Shown here: one piece after another, positions 51,670-60,500 of the stretch | How positions within the stretch are numbered: position 1 is the stretch's first letter | How the letters are laid out: each line of letters opens with the position of its first letter | Source: Chlorobiota bacterium | Lineage (GTDB): Bacteria; Bacteroidota; Ignavibacteria; OLB7 | NCBI GenBank assembly: GCA_016710285.1 | Contig: JADJXR010000001.1 | Span: 1,922,001-1,986,000, forward strand | Direction of reading: 5' to 3' | Length of the DNA stretch: 64,000 bases | Notes under the pieces: model-generated | Seen by the model: only the letters and a program-made list of their open reading frames with translations | Databases searched by the model: none | Told to the model about the DNA's origin: nothing | Program-made: the position numbers and the translations under genes

Positions 51670-52362
51670 CTACCAATTGCTTCCCACCATCGCCAGCACT
51701 CGCGCCGGGCTTCCCGCTCCGCCGGCAATGTTCAACGCCCCCACAAACAACATGAACCCCGCCGCCGGAAGCGATTCCAAATTCGTCAGATTCTCCAGAT
51801 GGAACCGCCCCCCGTGCAGCCAGTAGTTGTTGACGCTGAAAGTGGTATCGCTTCCGCGGTCAATGCCGTGGGTGTCAATCCCCAATCCAACAACGCCGCG
51901 CTGCTGGGCCAGCATCTGCGCGGCGGCAAGGCCGTAGCCCGGGGTGGGCGGTGCAAGGTAGCGTTCGGGGGAATGCCAGTGGCGGCTCCACCCCGTGCAA
52001 AGCAGTACCGCCGAACGCTCAGGGATGCTTCCATTCGCCTTCTCCCATTGCTGAATCCAATCCACCGTAAGCTCAAAATCTGAATCGTGCAGAACCGCCT
52101 GGCGGACATCAATGCAGACCCCGGGCACGATCAGTTGCTCGGCTGGGAAGGCCTCCATCGTCACTCCATCCGTGGCGAAATGCGCGCTGCAAGCGAAGTG
52201 CGTCCCGCTGGCCTCGCCAAGCTGAAGTTGGTGGAGCAAGTATCCAGAATCGGGAATGGTTGCCACCGGATCAATCGCCACCGAAGGGTCGCCCGGCCAA
52301 ATTGGAATACCGGGGGCAAGCGTTTGTGTTAGATCAAGAATTGTTCTGGCTGAAGGATTCAT
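51670..52362 (-). CDS. Cyclase-family (kynurenine formamidase-like) hydrolase with altered metal site
   Basis: A 230-residue member of the cyclase/kynurenine formamidase superfamily: ILDLTQTLAPGIPIWPGDPS at the start, VVGLGIDTHGIDRGSD, and the C-terminal HLENLTNLESLPAAGFML that match the family layout. The normally conserved metal-binding HxGTHxDxPxHF reads ASGTHFACSAHF, so the first His and the Asp ligand are Ala while GTH and the last His remain. Catalysis by the standard Zn/Mn mechanism is therefore uncertain. Substrate unknown. No tryptophan-degradation genes are next to it. Confidence 0.8.
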   Translation of the reverse strand: MNPSARTILDLTQTLAPGIPIWPGDPSVAIDPVATIPDSGYLLHQLQLGEASGTHFACSAHFATDGVTMEAFPAEQLIVPGVCIDVRQAVLHDSDFELTVDWIQQWEKANGSIPERSAVLLCTGWSRHWHSPERYLAPPTPGYGLAAAQMLAQQRGVVGLGIDTHGIDRGSDTTFSVNNYWLHGGRFHLENLTNLESLPAAGFMLFVGALNIAGGAGSPARVLAMVGSNW

Positions 52363-52509
52363 GGCATTGCTGTTGGAGACCGCACGAGAGAGAGTTGGAG
52401 TGCGAAGCTAAAAACTGAAGGCCATTGGCCGTTCCAAAATGAATGCTGATGGCTTCCCGCCCTTTGCCCCCCTTGCCGATGCCGCATTGTTGGGCTAACT
52501 TGTTCGCCA

Positions 52510-53277
52510 ATGGAAGAGACCGCAACAACGCCTGCCGATATCCCCGCCGCCGCCAAGCCTGCGGAGGAGTGGATCTGGCTGGTTGAACCTGAGGGGGGCG
52601 GCCAATGGAACATGGACCGCGACGAACAGATTGCCGCCGATTGCGCCGCCGATGGAGTTCCGCGATTGCGTTGCTACTCCTCCCCGTGGACCCTTTCGTT
52701 GGGCTACAACCAACGCCTGGACCAAATCAACGTTCCCCAGGTGGAACGCCGTGGATATGGGATTGTGCGCCGCCCAACCGGCGGGCGCGCGGTGTTCCAT
52801 GCCCAGGAGATCACCTATGCCGTGGCGATGATGGGGAAGGGAAGAGGGGTGCACGACACCTACGCCGCAATCAACCGGGCGCTGCTCCGTGGATTCCAGA
52901 TATTGGGGGCCGAAGGGGTTCAGTTCAACCGCTTGCAGCCCGATTTCCGTGAGCATTACGCCACCGATGAATCGGCCAGTTGCTTCAGCGCATCGGCGTT
53001 AAGCGAGCTGATGTGGCAAGGGCGGAAACTGGCGGGTTCGGCCCAGCGTCGCTATGGCGATGTTCTGCTGCAACATGGGTCCATCCTGATTGGCGATGCT
53101 CATCTTGAAATTGTTGAGCTGCTAACCGCCGCCACCGACGCGCCCCGCCAGCAACGGATGCGCGAAATCCTTCGCCAACGAACGGCGACGTTATCGGAGG
53201 TGTTCGGCGGTGCGGTCCCCACGTTTACCGAGCTTGCCCACGGGCTTCAACAAGGCTTTGCGGAGGTGTTCCGATAA
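52510..53277 (+). CDS. lipM: Octanoyltransferase LipM / lipoate-protein ligase-family protein
   Basis: Transfers octanoate from octanoyl-ACP to a lipoyl domain (in Gram-positives to GcvH). 255 residues with a biotin/lipoate ligase fold: DRDEQIAADCAADGVPRLRC, PWTLSLGYNQRLDQIN, GIVRRPTGGRAVFHAQEITY (conserved RRPTGGRAV.H), and the LipM-type active Cys158 in SASCFSASALSELMWQGRKL followed by AGSAQRRYGDVLLQHGSIL. The Cys-containing motif argues for octanoyltransferase rather than LplA. An ~18-residue N-terminal Ala/Pro extension is present. Confidence 0.85.
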   Translation: MEETATTPADIPAAAKPAEEWIWLVEPEGGGQWNMDRDEQIAADCAADGVPRLRCYSSPWTLSLGYNQRLDQINVPQVERRGYGIVRRPTGGRAVFHAQEITYAVAMMGKGRGVHDTYAAINRALLRGFQILGAEGVQFNRLQPDFREHYATDESASCFSASALSELMWQGRKLAGSAQRRYGDVLLQHGSILIGDAHLEIVELLTAATDAPRQQRMREILRQRTATLSEVFGGAVPTFTELAHGLQQGFAEVFR

Positions 53278-53391
53278 AAAGAGAACAAGCGAAAGTAGGC
53301 GGCAGGATAACGCACGCTGGCCGCTTCCTATCCCGGTTGCTTCCGCCATGGCCTGTCCACACACACACTACTGACCATAAATCGTTTTCCC

Positions 53392-54210
53392 ATGACATCG
53401 TCTCCATCGGCAATCAAACGCGTCACCACCCGATCGCTTCAGGAAATGAAGCGGAACGGGACGCGCATTGCGGCATTAACCGCCTACGACGCGCTTATCG
53501 CCAGAATTTTTGATGAGGCAGGGATTGATGTGCTGCTGGTTGGCGACTCCGTTGCCAACGTGGTCCAGGGTCACCAGACCACGCTTCCGGTGACGTTGGA
53601 TGAGATCATCTACCACACCAAAGCCACCACACGTGGCGTGCAGCGGGCAATGGTGGTCACCGATATGCCCTTCATGAGCTACCAAGTTCGGGTGGACGAA
53701 GCGTTCCGCAACGCGGGGCGGATTATGAAGGAAACCGATGCCAGCGCGGTGAAGTTGGAAGGGGGAATTGAGTACGCCGAAACCGTCAGCCGGATGACCG
53801 CTTCCGGAATTCCGGTGATGGGGCATTTGGGATTGCAGCCGCAATCTATCCACCAGTACGGCGGATACCGCCCGCGCGGAACCACTCCAGAAGAAGCCGA
53901 GAAAATCATCAGCGATGCCCACGCGCTGGAACAGGCCGGGGCGTTTAGCATTGTGCTGGAAAAAATCCCTGCCGAGCTTGCGCAGCGCGTCACCAGCGGG
54001 CTAACAATCCCAACGATTGGAATCGGCGCCGGCGCCGGCTGCGACGGCCAGATACTGGTGTACGCCGATATGCTGGGGCTAACCGTTGATTTCAACCCGC
54101 GCTTTGTCCGCCGCTACGAGCAGTTTGCCGACCGCGCCCGCGATGCCGCACGCCAGTATGCCGACGACATCCGCGCCGGCACCTTCCCGAATGAAAATGA
54201 GAGCTATTAA
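53392..54210 (+). CDS. panB: 3-methyl-2-oxobutanoate hydroxymethyltransferase
   Basis: First committed step of pantothenate synthesis: converts alpha-ketoisovalerate plus methylene-THF to ketopantoate. 272 residues with RITALTAYDALIARIFDEA (T-A-Y-D start of the barrel), VDVLLVGDSVANVVQGHQTT (metal-binding VGDS), VTDMPFMSYQ, AVKLEGGIE, GHLGLQPQSIHQYGGY and TIGIGAGAGCDGQILVY (phosphate-binding). Full length. panC/panD are not adjacent. Confidence 0.97.
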   Translation: MTSSPSAIKRVTTRSLQEMKRNGTRIAALTAYDALIARIFDEAGIDVLLVGDSVANVVQGHQTTLPVTLDEIIYHTKATTRGVQRAMVVTDMPFMSYQVRVDEAFRNAGRIMKETDASAVKLEGGIEYAETVSRMTASGIPVMGHLGLQPQSIHQYGGYRPRGTTPEEAEKIISDAHALEQAGAFSIVLEKIPAELAQRVTSGLTIPTIGIGAGAGCDGQILVYADMLGLTVDFNPRFVRRYEQFADRARDAARQYADDIRAGTFPNENESY

Positions 54211-54227
54211 TTGAGAGTTATTCAGGC

Positions 54228-54650
54228 ATGACGAACAACCCTGCGCTCCCCAAAACAACCGTTCGGTTGCTGCTTGCCGCGCTTGCCGTGGCGATTGCTG
54301 CGGGCGTGGTTGGGTGTGGCGATAACGGAGTGATTACCGACCCGCGCGACATCGTCTTCCCGGAATCAAACGTTAGCTACAGCCAGCACGTGCAGCCGTT
54401 GTTCGACCTTAGCTGCACCAGCAGCGGCTGCCACGACGGCTACACGCAAGCCGGCGGATTGCGGCTGGAAACCTACGCCGATCTGTTCCAAAAACCGGGA
54501 ATGGTCCGCCCGAACGACTCCACCCGCAGCACCCTTCGGTTGGCGATTCGTGGTGTCACCGTGCTCCATCCCCGCATCGAGCCTCCGTTGACGGAGAACC
54601 AAGCCCGGGGGATCGCGATTTGGATTCAGGAAGGGGCAAGCAATAATTGA
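54228..54650 (+). CDS. Small lipoprotein with CxxxxCH motif
   Basis: A 140-residue exported protein. The signal (LLLAALAVAIAAGVVGCGDN) has a lipobox-like AGVVGC with the acylated Cys at about 28. The mature part begins like the Fe-S/heme-type periplasmic domains common in Bacteroidota and Planctomycetota (VSYSQHVQPLFDLSCTSSGCHDGYTQAGGLRLE). The Cys pair is CTSSGCH, i.e. four residues between Cys rather than two, as in atypical heme c sites that need dedicated lyases, or a disulfide. It is 17 bases downstream of panB but unlikely to be functionally linked. Function unknown. Confidence 0.8.
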   Translation: MTNNPALPKTTVRLLLAALAVAIAAGVVGCGDNGVITDPRDIVFPESNVSYSQHVQPLFDLSCTSSGCHDGYTQAGGLRLETYADLFQKPGMVRPNDSTRSTLRLAIRGVTVLHPRIEPPLTENQARGIAIWIQEGASNN

Positions 54651-54675
54651 CAGCCGGACGGTTTATATTGCCGCC

Positions 54676-55209
54676 ATGAAACGACCATCGGAGATTACGG
54701 TGGAGGACCTGCTCCACATACCTTTTCGCCAAAAATCCACCTTCCACGGCCCAACGATTGATGGGGTGAAATTCAAGCCGCTGAAAACAATAGTGGATGG
54801 GCGCGGCGACGTGATTGAGTTATGGAGCTTGCCCTGGGTGGAGCCAGAAGGGCTGGCGGTTCCGCAACACGCCTACCAGTCGGCAACCGATTACGGCGTG
54901 GTGAAATGCTGGCACCTGCATGAGCTTCACACGGACCAGTTCACCGTGACGCGGGGGAAGATGCAAGTGGTGTGCGCCGACGTCCGCGCCGATTCGCCCA
55001 CGTTTGGGGAAGTGAACAGCTTCATCATCGGCATCCAACGCCCCGCGCTGATCCTTATCCCGCCCGGGGTGATGCACGGCTGGAAAGCCCTAAGCCAACC
55101 AGAAACCATTGTGGTGAACTTCCAAACCCTTCCCTACGACCCCGCCGACGAGTTCAAGTTCCCGTGGGATTGCGTGCTCCCTGAGGTGTGGGAGCCGAGG
55201 AATGGGTGA
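54676..55209 (+). CDS. RmlC-like cupin (dTDP-4-dehydrorhamnose 3,5-epimerase family)
   Basis: A 177-residue single-domain cupin: GRGDVIELWSLPW, KCWHLHELHTDQFTVTRGKM (WH..H core of RmlC), GVMHGWKALSQPETIVVNFQ, and DEFKFPWD at the end, all in the order of dTDP-4-dehydrorhamnose 3,5-epimerase. The catalytic His of the epimerase (HLHELH) is present, while the typical Tyr near the C-terminus is not obvious, so a related sugar-nucleotide epimerase or non-catalytic cupin is possible. No rmlABD genes are adjacent. It is preceded by a TTTATATTG sequence just before the start. Confidence 0.78.
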   Translation: MKRPSEITVEDLLHIPFRQKSTFHGPTIDGVKFKPLKTIVDGRGDVIELWSLPWVEPEGLAVPQHAYQSATDYGVVKCWHLHELHTDQFTVTRGKMQVVCADVRADSPTFGEVNSFIIGIQRPALILIPPGVMHGWKALSQPETIVVNFQTLPYDPADEFKFPWDCVLPEVWEPRNG

Positions 55210-55373
55210 GTAAGAAGCGAGCCGTTGCGCCGCGCAAAATTTCCTCCAGATTGTTCCTGCCGTTCTTTCATTCTTCTTCCACAACAAGCCGATCATCCGC
55301 CGGCAAGCGATTGCGCGCACGTGCAGAATCGCTTGCCGCGCACGGGATCCACAAACCACAACCGCACGCATCC

Positions 55374-56183
55374 ATGCCGTTTGCCGCCGCCATGTTCTTC
55401 TTCCTGCTCATCATGGCTTCGATGCCCGAACCGGCACGCAGCCAAAGCAGCCGTGAGCAGTTGGTGATTCCCGATTCCATCTGGAACCTGATAACAACCA
55501 CTGCGGGGCACGCCAAGCCGTTCGGTTTTTCGGAGGATGAAATGCGCGGGTATGGCCCCGATGAATTTGTCCTGCGGAGTGTGTGGTCGTTGTTCCGTAA
55601 TGGCCGCACCGTCCCCCGGTTCTCCGGAGCGTTGTCGAAAAATATGCTGGATAATCACAAGGATGCGGCATCGTTGCTGCGCACGGCATACGGCGTAACC
55701 GACGTTTCTGCGGCGCGGATGCTGCCAATGGCTCCGGCAGAATCGTGGGGCGTTGCCGGTTTCCCCGACTCGCTTCCTGCTGCTGCGGTTTGGGAGCGAT
55801 TGATGGAGCAGTACCACGGGATCGCCTCGGTGGCTGCCTTTGGCCAGTATCCCCCGCATCTACAGAAACTGCTGGTCCGGTTGCTGCTTGGCATCCGCGA
55901 GTCGGAGCCGTGGATTTCCGCAGCGTTCAATCGCCAGCAATGGTTTGGATATTCGGGGCTGGACTCCGCTTCCTCCGTAGATGACTGGTACGCCTTTGCT
56001 GCGCCCCCTGGGCCGAGGACCGATTGGGCCAGCTTGCCACCTTGCGCAGCGGCACCTTCCAAGCCTTACGCGCTACCGACCGGCGGTATCTGGCATTTGG
56101 TTCGGCATTGCTTGCCACGCATCTTGGCAATGCCATTGCCGAGTTCCAAAAAAGTGATTCATCGCAGCCGATGCGGGAGGTAG
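55374..56183 (+). CDS. Exported GND-repeat protein, N-terminal part (frameshifted gene)
   Basis: From the ATG at 55374, a signal peptide (MPFAAAMFFFLLIMASMPEP-ARSQ) and about 185 residues of unassigned mature sequence (QYHGIASVAAFGQYPPHLQK). At about 56000 the frame loses coding quality and becomes low-complexity; the likely continuation is in another frame from 56004-56012, where C5 and G3 runs occur. One extra C would join this part to the next entry (FAAP-PWAEDRLGQLATLRS) giving one protein of ~697 residues. Either the gene is broken, or one base is missing in the assembly. Confidence 0.65.
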   Translation: MPFAAAMFFFLLIMASMPEPARSQSSREQLVIPDSIWNLITTTAGHAKPFGFSEDEMRGYGPDEFVLRSVWSLFRNGRTVPRFSGALSKNMLDNHKDAASLLRTAYGVTDVSAARMLPMAPAESWGVAGFPDSLPAAAVWERLMEQYHGIASVAAFGQYPPHLQKLLVRLLLGIRESEPWISAAFNRQQWFGYSGLDSASSVDDWYAFAAPPGPRTDWASLPPCAAAPSKPYALPTGGIWHLVRHCLPRILAMPLPSSKKVIHRSRCGR

Positions 56184-57466
56184 AAGGGATGGAGATCGCT
56201 ACGTCGCTGGGGGTGATTCGCATCCTGGGCAGCAACGCCGACACGGTGCGAACCCCGTGCTTCCTTACGGTGGATTGCGGCGGCGATGATCGTTATCTGG
56301 GCCGCCAAGCCGTGTCCATCCCTTTCCGCGAACCGGCGGCACTGCTGGTGGACCTTGCCGGAAACGACGTGTACGATAGCGACACGACCCTATCGTTAGC
56401 CTGCGGCTTGTTTGGCGTAGCCATGCTAACGGATGTTTCGGGGAATGATAGCTATCGCGTGGGCGAGTCGGGCATTGCTTGCGCGTGGTACGGGTCGGGG
56501 ATGCTGATGGATATGGCCGGGAACGACCGCTACGTAACGGATAGGTCCTGGGGGGAAGCCGCTGCCCACGTTGGCGCGGCGGTGCTCTCGGATTGGTCAG
56601 GGGATGATGAGTATATCTGCGCCCAGCAATCGCAAGGGATGGGGTCAACGTTGGGGGCCGCGCTGCTGGTGGATGCTGCCGGGAACGACCGCTACATTGC
56701 CCGCGACGATGGGAACCCAACGCCAATCTATCTGAACCAATCGGTGGCGATGTCGCAGGGGTGCGGGTATGGCCGCCGCGCCGATTTGGGGGATGGCCAC
56801 AGTCTGGCCGGCGGCGTTGGCGCGTTGGCCGATGGCGACGGGGATGATTACTACTCGGCTCCGGTATGGGCGCAAGGTTGCGGCTACTGGTGGGGCGTAG
56901 GAATTTGCGAGGATCGGCGCGGGAACGATACGTGGCGCAGCGGCAAGTACTCCATTGGTGCCGCTGCCCATTTTGCCATTGGCTGCAACGTGGATGCCGA
57001 AGGGGATGACGCGTACGCCGTTGGCTACACCCAGGCGGTAAATCAATATCTGGGCCACGCCCGCGATGGAAGCATCGGGATTGCAATCAATGGCACTGGC
57101 AACGACCAGTATTACCTGAAAACTCACTCCGGCGGCTCTGCCGATTTAGGCAGCCTTGCCCTGTTGTGGGATGCCGCCGGGAACGATCTGTACATGATGG
57201 ACACGCTGAAAGTGGGGGCTACCGATGGCTGGAGCGACACCCCACCATTAGGAGGGGCCAGCGGCTACCCCCCATTCTACACCTTCCGCGATGACATCCA
57301 ATCGTATGGCATCTTCCTGGATACTGGCGGAAAGGATATTTATCAGCTTCACGAGGCGAACAGTAATGCGATCCCCTGGGCGCGCAAACCAGCCGACAAC
57401 ACCCACTGGCTGTTTATCCGCTCGCCACGGGAACGGGGGATTGGGATTGATATGGAGAAAGAATAA
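56024..57466 (+). CDS. Exported GND-repeat protein, C-terminal part (frameshifted gene)
   Basis: A 480-residue frame whose start is not a real start: it continues the protein of the preceding entry after the frameshift near 56004-56012. It carries about ten repeats with a core of hydrophobic-D-x-x-G-N/D-D-x-Y (GDDRYLGRQ, AGNDVYDSD, SGNDSYRVG, AGNDRYVTD, SGDDEYICA, AGNDRYIAR, DGDDYYSAP, EGDDAYAVG, TGNDQYYLK, AGNDLYMMD), each after a hydrophobic strand such as ALLVDLAGND. Spacing is ~25-40 residues. This looks like a beta-solenoid or propeller. It is not a canonical RTX repeat (no GGxGxDxUx nonapeptide). Function unknown. Confidence 0.75.
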   Translation: MGQLATLRSGTFQALRATDRRYLAFGSALLATHLGNAIAEFQKSDSSQPMREVEGMEIATSLGVIRILGSNADTVRTPCFLTVDCGGDDRYLGRQAVSIPFREPAALLVDLAGNDVYDSDTTLSLACGLFGVAMLTDVSGNDSYRVGESGIACAWYGSGMLMDMAGNDRYVTDRSWGEAAAHVGAAVLSDWSGDDEYICAQQSQGMGSTLGAALLVDAAGNDRYIARDDGNPTPIYLNQSVAMSQGCGYGRRADLGDGHSLAGGVGALADGDGDDYYSAPVWAQGCGYWWGVGICEDRRGNDTWRSGKYSIGAAAHFAIGCNVDAEGDDAYAVGYTQAVNQYLGHARDGSIGIAINGTGNDQYYLKTHSGGSADLGSLALLWDAAGNDLYMMDTLKVGATDGWSDTPPLGGASGYPPFYTFRDDIQSYGIFLDTGGKDIYQLHEANSNAIPWARKPADNTHWLFIRSPRERGIGIDMEKE

Positions 57467-57485
57467 CCCCTATCTGGCCAACCCA

Positions 57486-57515
57486 TTTCCCAGCGCAACC
57501 TATCGCTGGGGAAAA
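57486..57515. terminator. Hairpin between convergent genes
   Basis: CCCAGCG (57489-57495) / CGCTGGG (57504-57510), with weaker TTT/AAA outer pairing and an 8-nt loop, lies between the converging GND-repeat and TraB/GumN genes. T-runs are weak; tentative. Confidence 0.4.
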
Positions 57516-57523
57516 TACAACAG

Positions 57524-60500
57524 CTACTCTCCTATCACCTCTATAAAATACCGGAACTGCTCATCCACGCTTAGCCCCTCCAATGCATCATAGTCGGTAA
57601 GGATGGTGGGGTTGGTGTCGGGCTGCGTTGCGGCGTTTGCGACCACCAGCCCGCGGCTCCAGTTTGCCCTGGCTGCGGTGCTGTCCCATGTGAATCGGAA
57701 CAAGTATCCAACGGATACCACCCCTTTCCAGCGGATGCTTCGTTCGGCAATCAATTCAATAATGGCGGGAACTCCATCCTCCGCCTCGAACCACTCCGCA
57801 AGGCTACTTGTGGCAAACGAAGTCGGGTTCTTGAATTCGGCGGGGAAATGTTCGGCAACCCCGCTGCCCAGCATCCAACGGTACAGCCACGTGCGGTTTT
57901 CCAGTGGGGTGGCGTAGCGTTGCAGCACCCCGGTATCCACTTCCACCCCGTGCTGCAACAGCGCGATTGCCGCCGCCGCCGCAATCTGGGGATCGCTTAC
58001 CGCCGCGCACTCCCGCAGCAACGAATCAACATCCGCCACCGCAGGAAGGCGGCTCAGGTAATTGGCCAAGTTCAGCAGTTTCCATCGAACGTTCCAACGC
58101 GCCTCATTCAGTTCTGCTTCATCGCCAGCGCTGCTATTCTCGCTCGATTGCGTGTTGTTCAATCGAACAAACTCTGCAAGGTGGTTGCGGAAGTTCCGCA
58201 GCAGCAACGTGCGGTGCGGGGCCAGCGTGGCGAGGGAGATCAAATTGCTATCCAACGCCCTCAAGGTTAGCCAGTACAGGGCTTCTTGGTAAGGTTCAAG
58301 TTCCGCAAGGCTTAGAATGCCGGGATACATCACCCCGGTGGTTCCGCTGTCAATGCCTGCCCGTGCAAGCCACCGCAGGCGATTGCCATCGGGCTGGTAT
58401 TGTTGCAGCAGTTCGGAAAGAGCTTGCAGCGATTGCCTTGAGCCAAGGGCAATCAGCGTGTTAAGCACAGCTTCCCGCAGCGGCTCGCTCGGGAAATCGC
58501 TGTATCGCTCCCGTAAAAACTGCGTGGTTGCGGTATCGTTCACCTCCTCCAACCACGTGATGATGTTTGCCGCCACCGCTTCCTCGGCTTCGCTGGCCCA
58601 GCCGGCAGCCAGCAAAGAATCAATCGTGGAATAGATAATGGGCGTATGGTGTGGCTCCATTCTCAACAACTCCGTTACGTCGCTTCTTTCGGCCAATGTG
58701 CTGGCGGGTCCGCTGTATTCTTCTTCAAGAAGATCGCCGAAAAATTGTGGGACTTTGTCGGCTGCCATCTCCCATTGTTCGGTGCTGGTTGGATGCGCTT
58801 GAAAGGAGGCAAAGAAACGATCAACCGCTGAGTCGTGCAGCTGGTTTTTGCTGCCGAAGTAGGAAATCAGAAACACGTGCCGCCCCTGCTGCACCAGCCG
58901 GTAGCGGGTGGCCACAACGTTCTGTGGTTGCCCGTAGATATACTCACGAACGTTCCCATTGCTGCTGGCAATCTCCATGCTGGAGAGGATGGAGTCCTTG
59001 CTGTAAAAACCCTGAACTTCGCTGCGGAACAGCGTGTCCGTCGAAAGGAAGCGGGCGTACTGGTTCAGCAGCAGAGCCCCCACGGTGTACTTGCCGCCGT
59101 TTCGCATATCGTGGAACGTAACAGCGGTTGCTTCATCATTGGGCGAGCCATACCGCCGGGCATTGTTGGTCTGCTCGGCAATCTCCGGCTCCCCTGGAAA
59201 ATCCACGCTGAACCCAAGCACCTCGCTGGAGAACGATTCCCACTGAATCGGAGCCGGGGGGAGCAATTGGAACGACGCAAGGAAACTATCAACACTGGCT
59301 TGCGACGGCATTGCGCTGGGGTTGCTGGCCGTCAGCAGATATTCAAAAGTCCCCTTCCGCAGGATGCTTCCCCGCATTCCCCCTCCGTCCGCTTGCATGG
59401 CAAAGCGAAGCTGCAAGAAACCGGAAACAAGCGCTGCGGAGTCAGCAGTGATGGTGGGAAAGGAAGCGCGGTTCTGGGACCGAATCGCAAAAATCTTACT
59501 CACCATTCGCGCCGAATCGCTTTGGAAGTACTGGTAGCTTGGCACCTGCTCCACCGTGATCGTGAAGGTGGTTCCGTTCTCCACGGCCACGGCTCCTTGC
59601 TGGGGTAGGTTTGACTCGTCGGACGAAGTCAAGAAGATTTGGCGATTGCTTGGGAACTGCAGGTGGCAACGCCCGGTGTCGAACGCTAACGGCTCCCAAC
59701 GGCTTGCCGGCGTTGGGGCAAACCGGAAAGAACGGAAGAACCGCTCGGCATCCCCTTTCTGCGCCAGGTTCGTATCGGTGATGGCAAGGAGCAGATAGAG
59801 TTGGCCGTCGCGCATCATCAGCCGGGCGCGAAGCCTGTTGCTGGTTGCGGCCACGGCAAGGGCGTTCGGTCCGGCGGCGGTGTCGGGCTGGACTTGGGTG
59901 ATAGTAAGCTGGGTGCTGCTGTCGGCAAAACCGGCAAGGGAAGCCTGCATCAGCGCCGGCCAATCGGTGATAATCCGGTGGGGAGGAAGGGTCAGCTGGG
60001 CCAAAAAGTAGTTCACGCCTGTTCCGGCATCGGAGGCAATGGCAAGCCGCCCGCCCCATCCGCCGGAACTTCTTGCGGCGGGCGGAAGCTCCACCGGCTC
60101 CAGCGGAAGCTCCACCGTGGCCGATTGGTGAAACACGGGGTAGGCCTGCCAATCGGCCCGAACCAACCGTGCGGTGTCGTGGGCAATGGTTGCCCCAGAT
60201 TTTTGCGAGTGAACCGGGGTGACGGTGTAGCCCTTTTTCCGCAGGATGGCAATGATCCCCTTCTCCCCCAGCAGATGCGCGCACCCCACGGCCACAAAGC
60301 TGGGGGCAATCTGAACAAGCGAGTCAATCCGGTTGGCCATGCCCAGGCTGCGGTCGTCTAACATTACCTCCACCGCCTTGCGCCCGTGCGCTTCCCTTGC
60401 CCAATTGAATGTCTGCTCGATGCTCTCAATGTCTTGATCTTGGTAAAACGCTATCTGCCCTTCCTGCATATACCTCAGGAATCGAATGGCCAATCCTCTG

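Noticed and set aside
55990..56012. Programmed -1 ribosomal frameshift in the GND-repeat gene
   Set aside because: No X-XXY-YYZ slippery heptamer or convincing downstream pseudoknot could be recognised; indel or pseudogene is simpler.
56241..57466. RTX toxin repeats
   Set aside because: Repeats lack the GGxGxDxUx nonapeptide, a C-terminal secretion signal and adjacent hlyBD genes; spacing is irregular.
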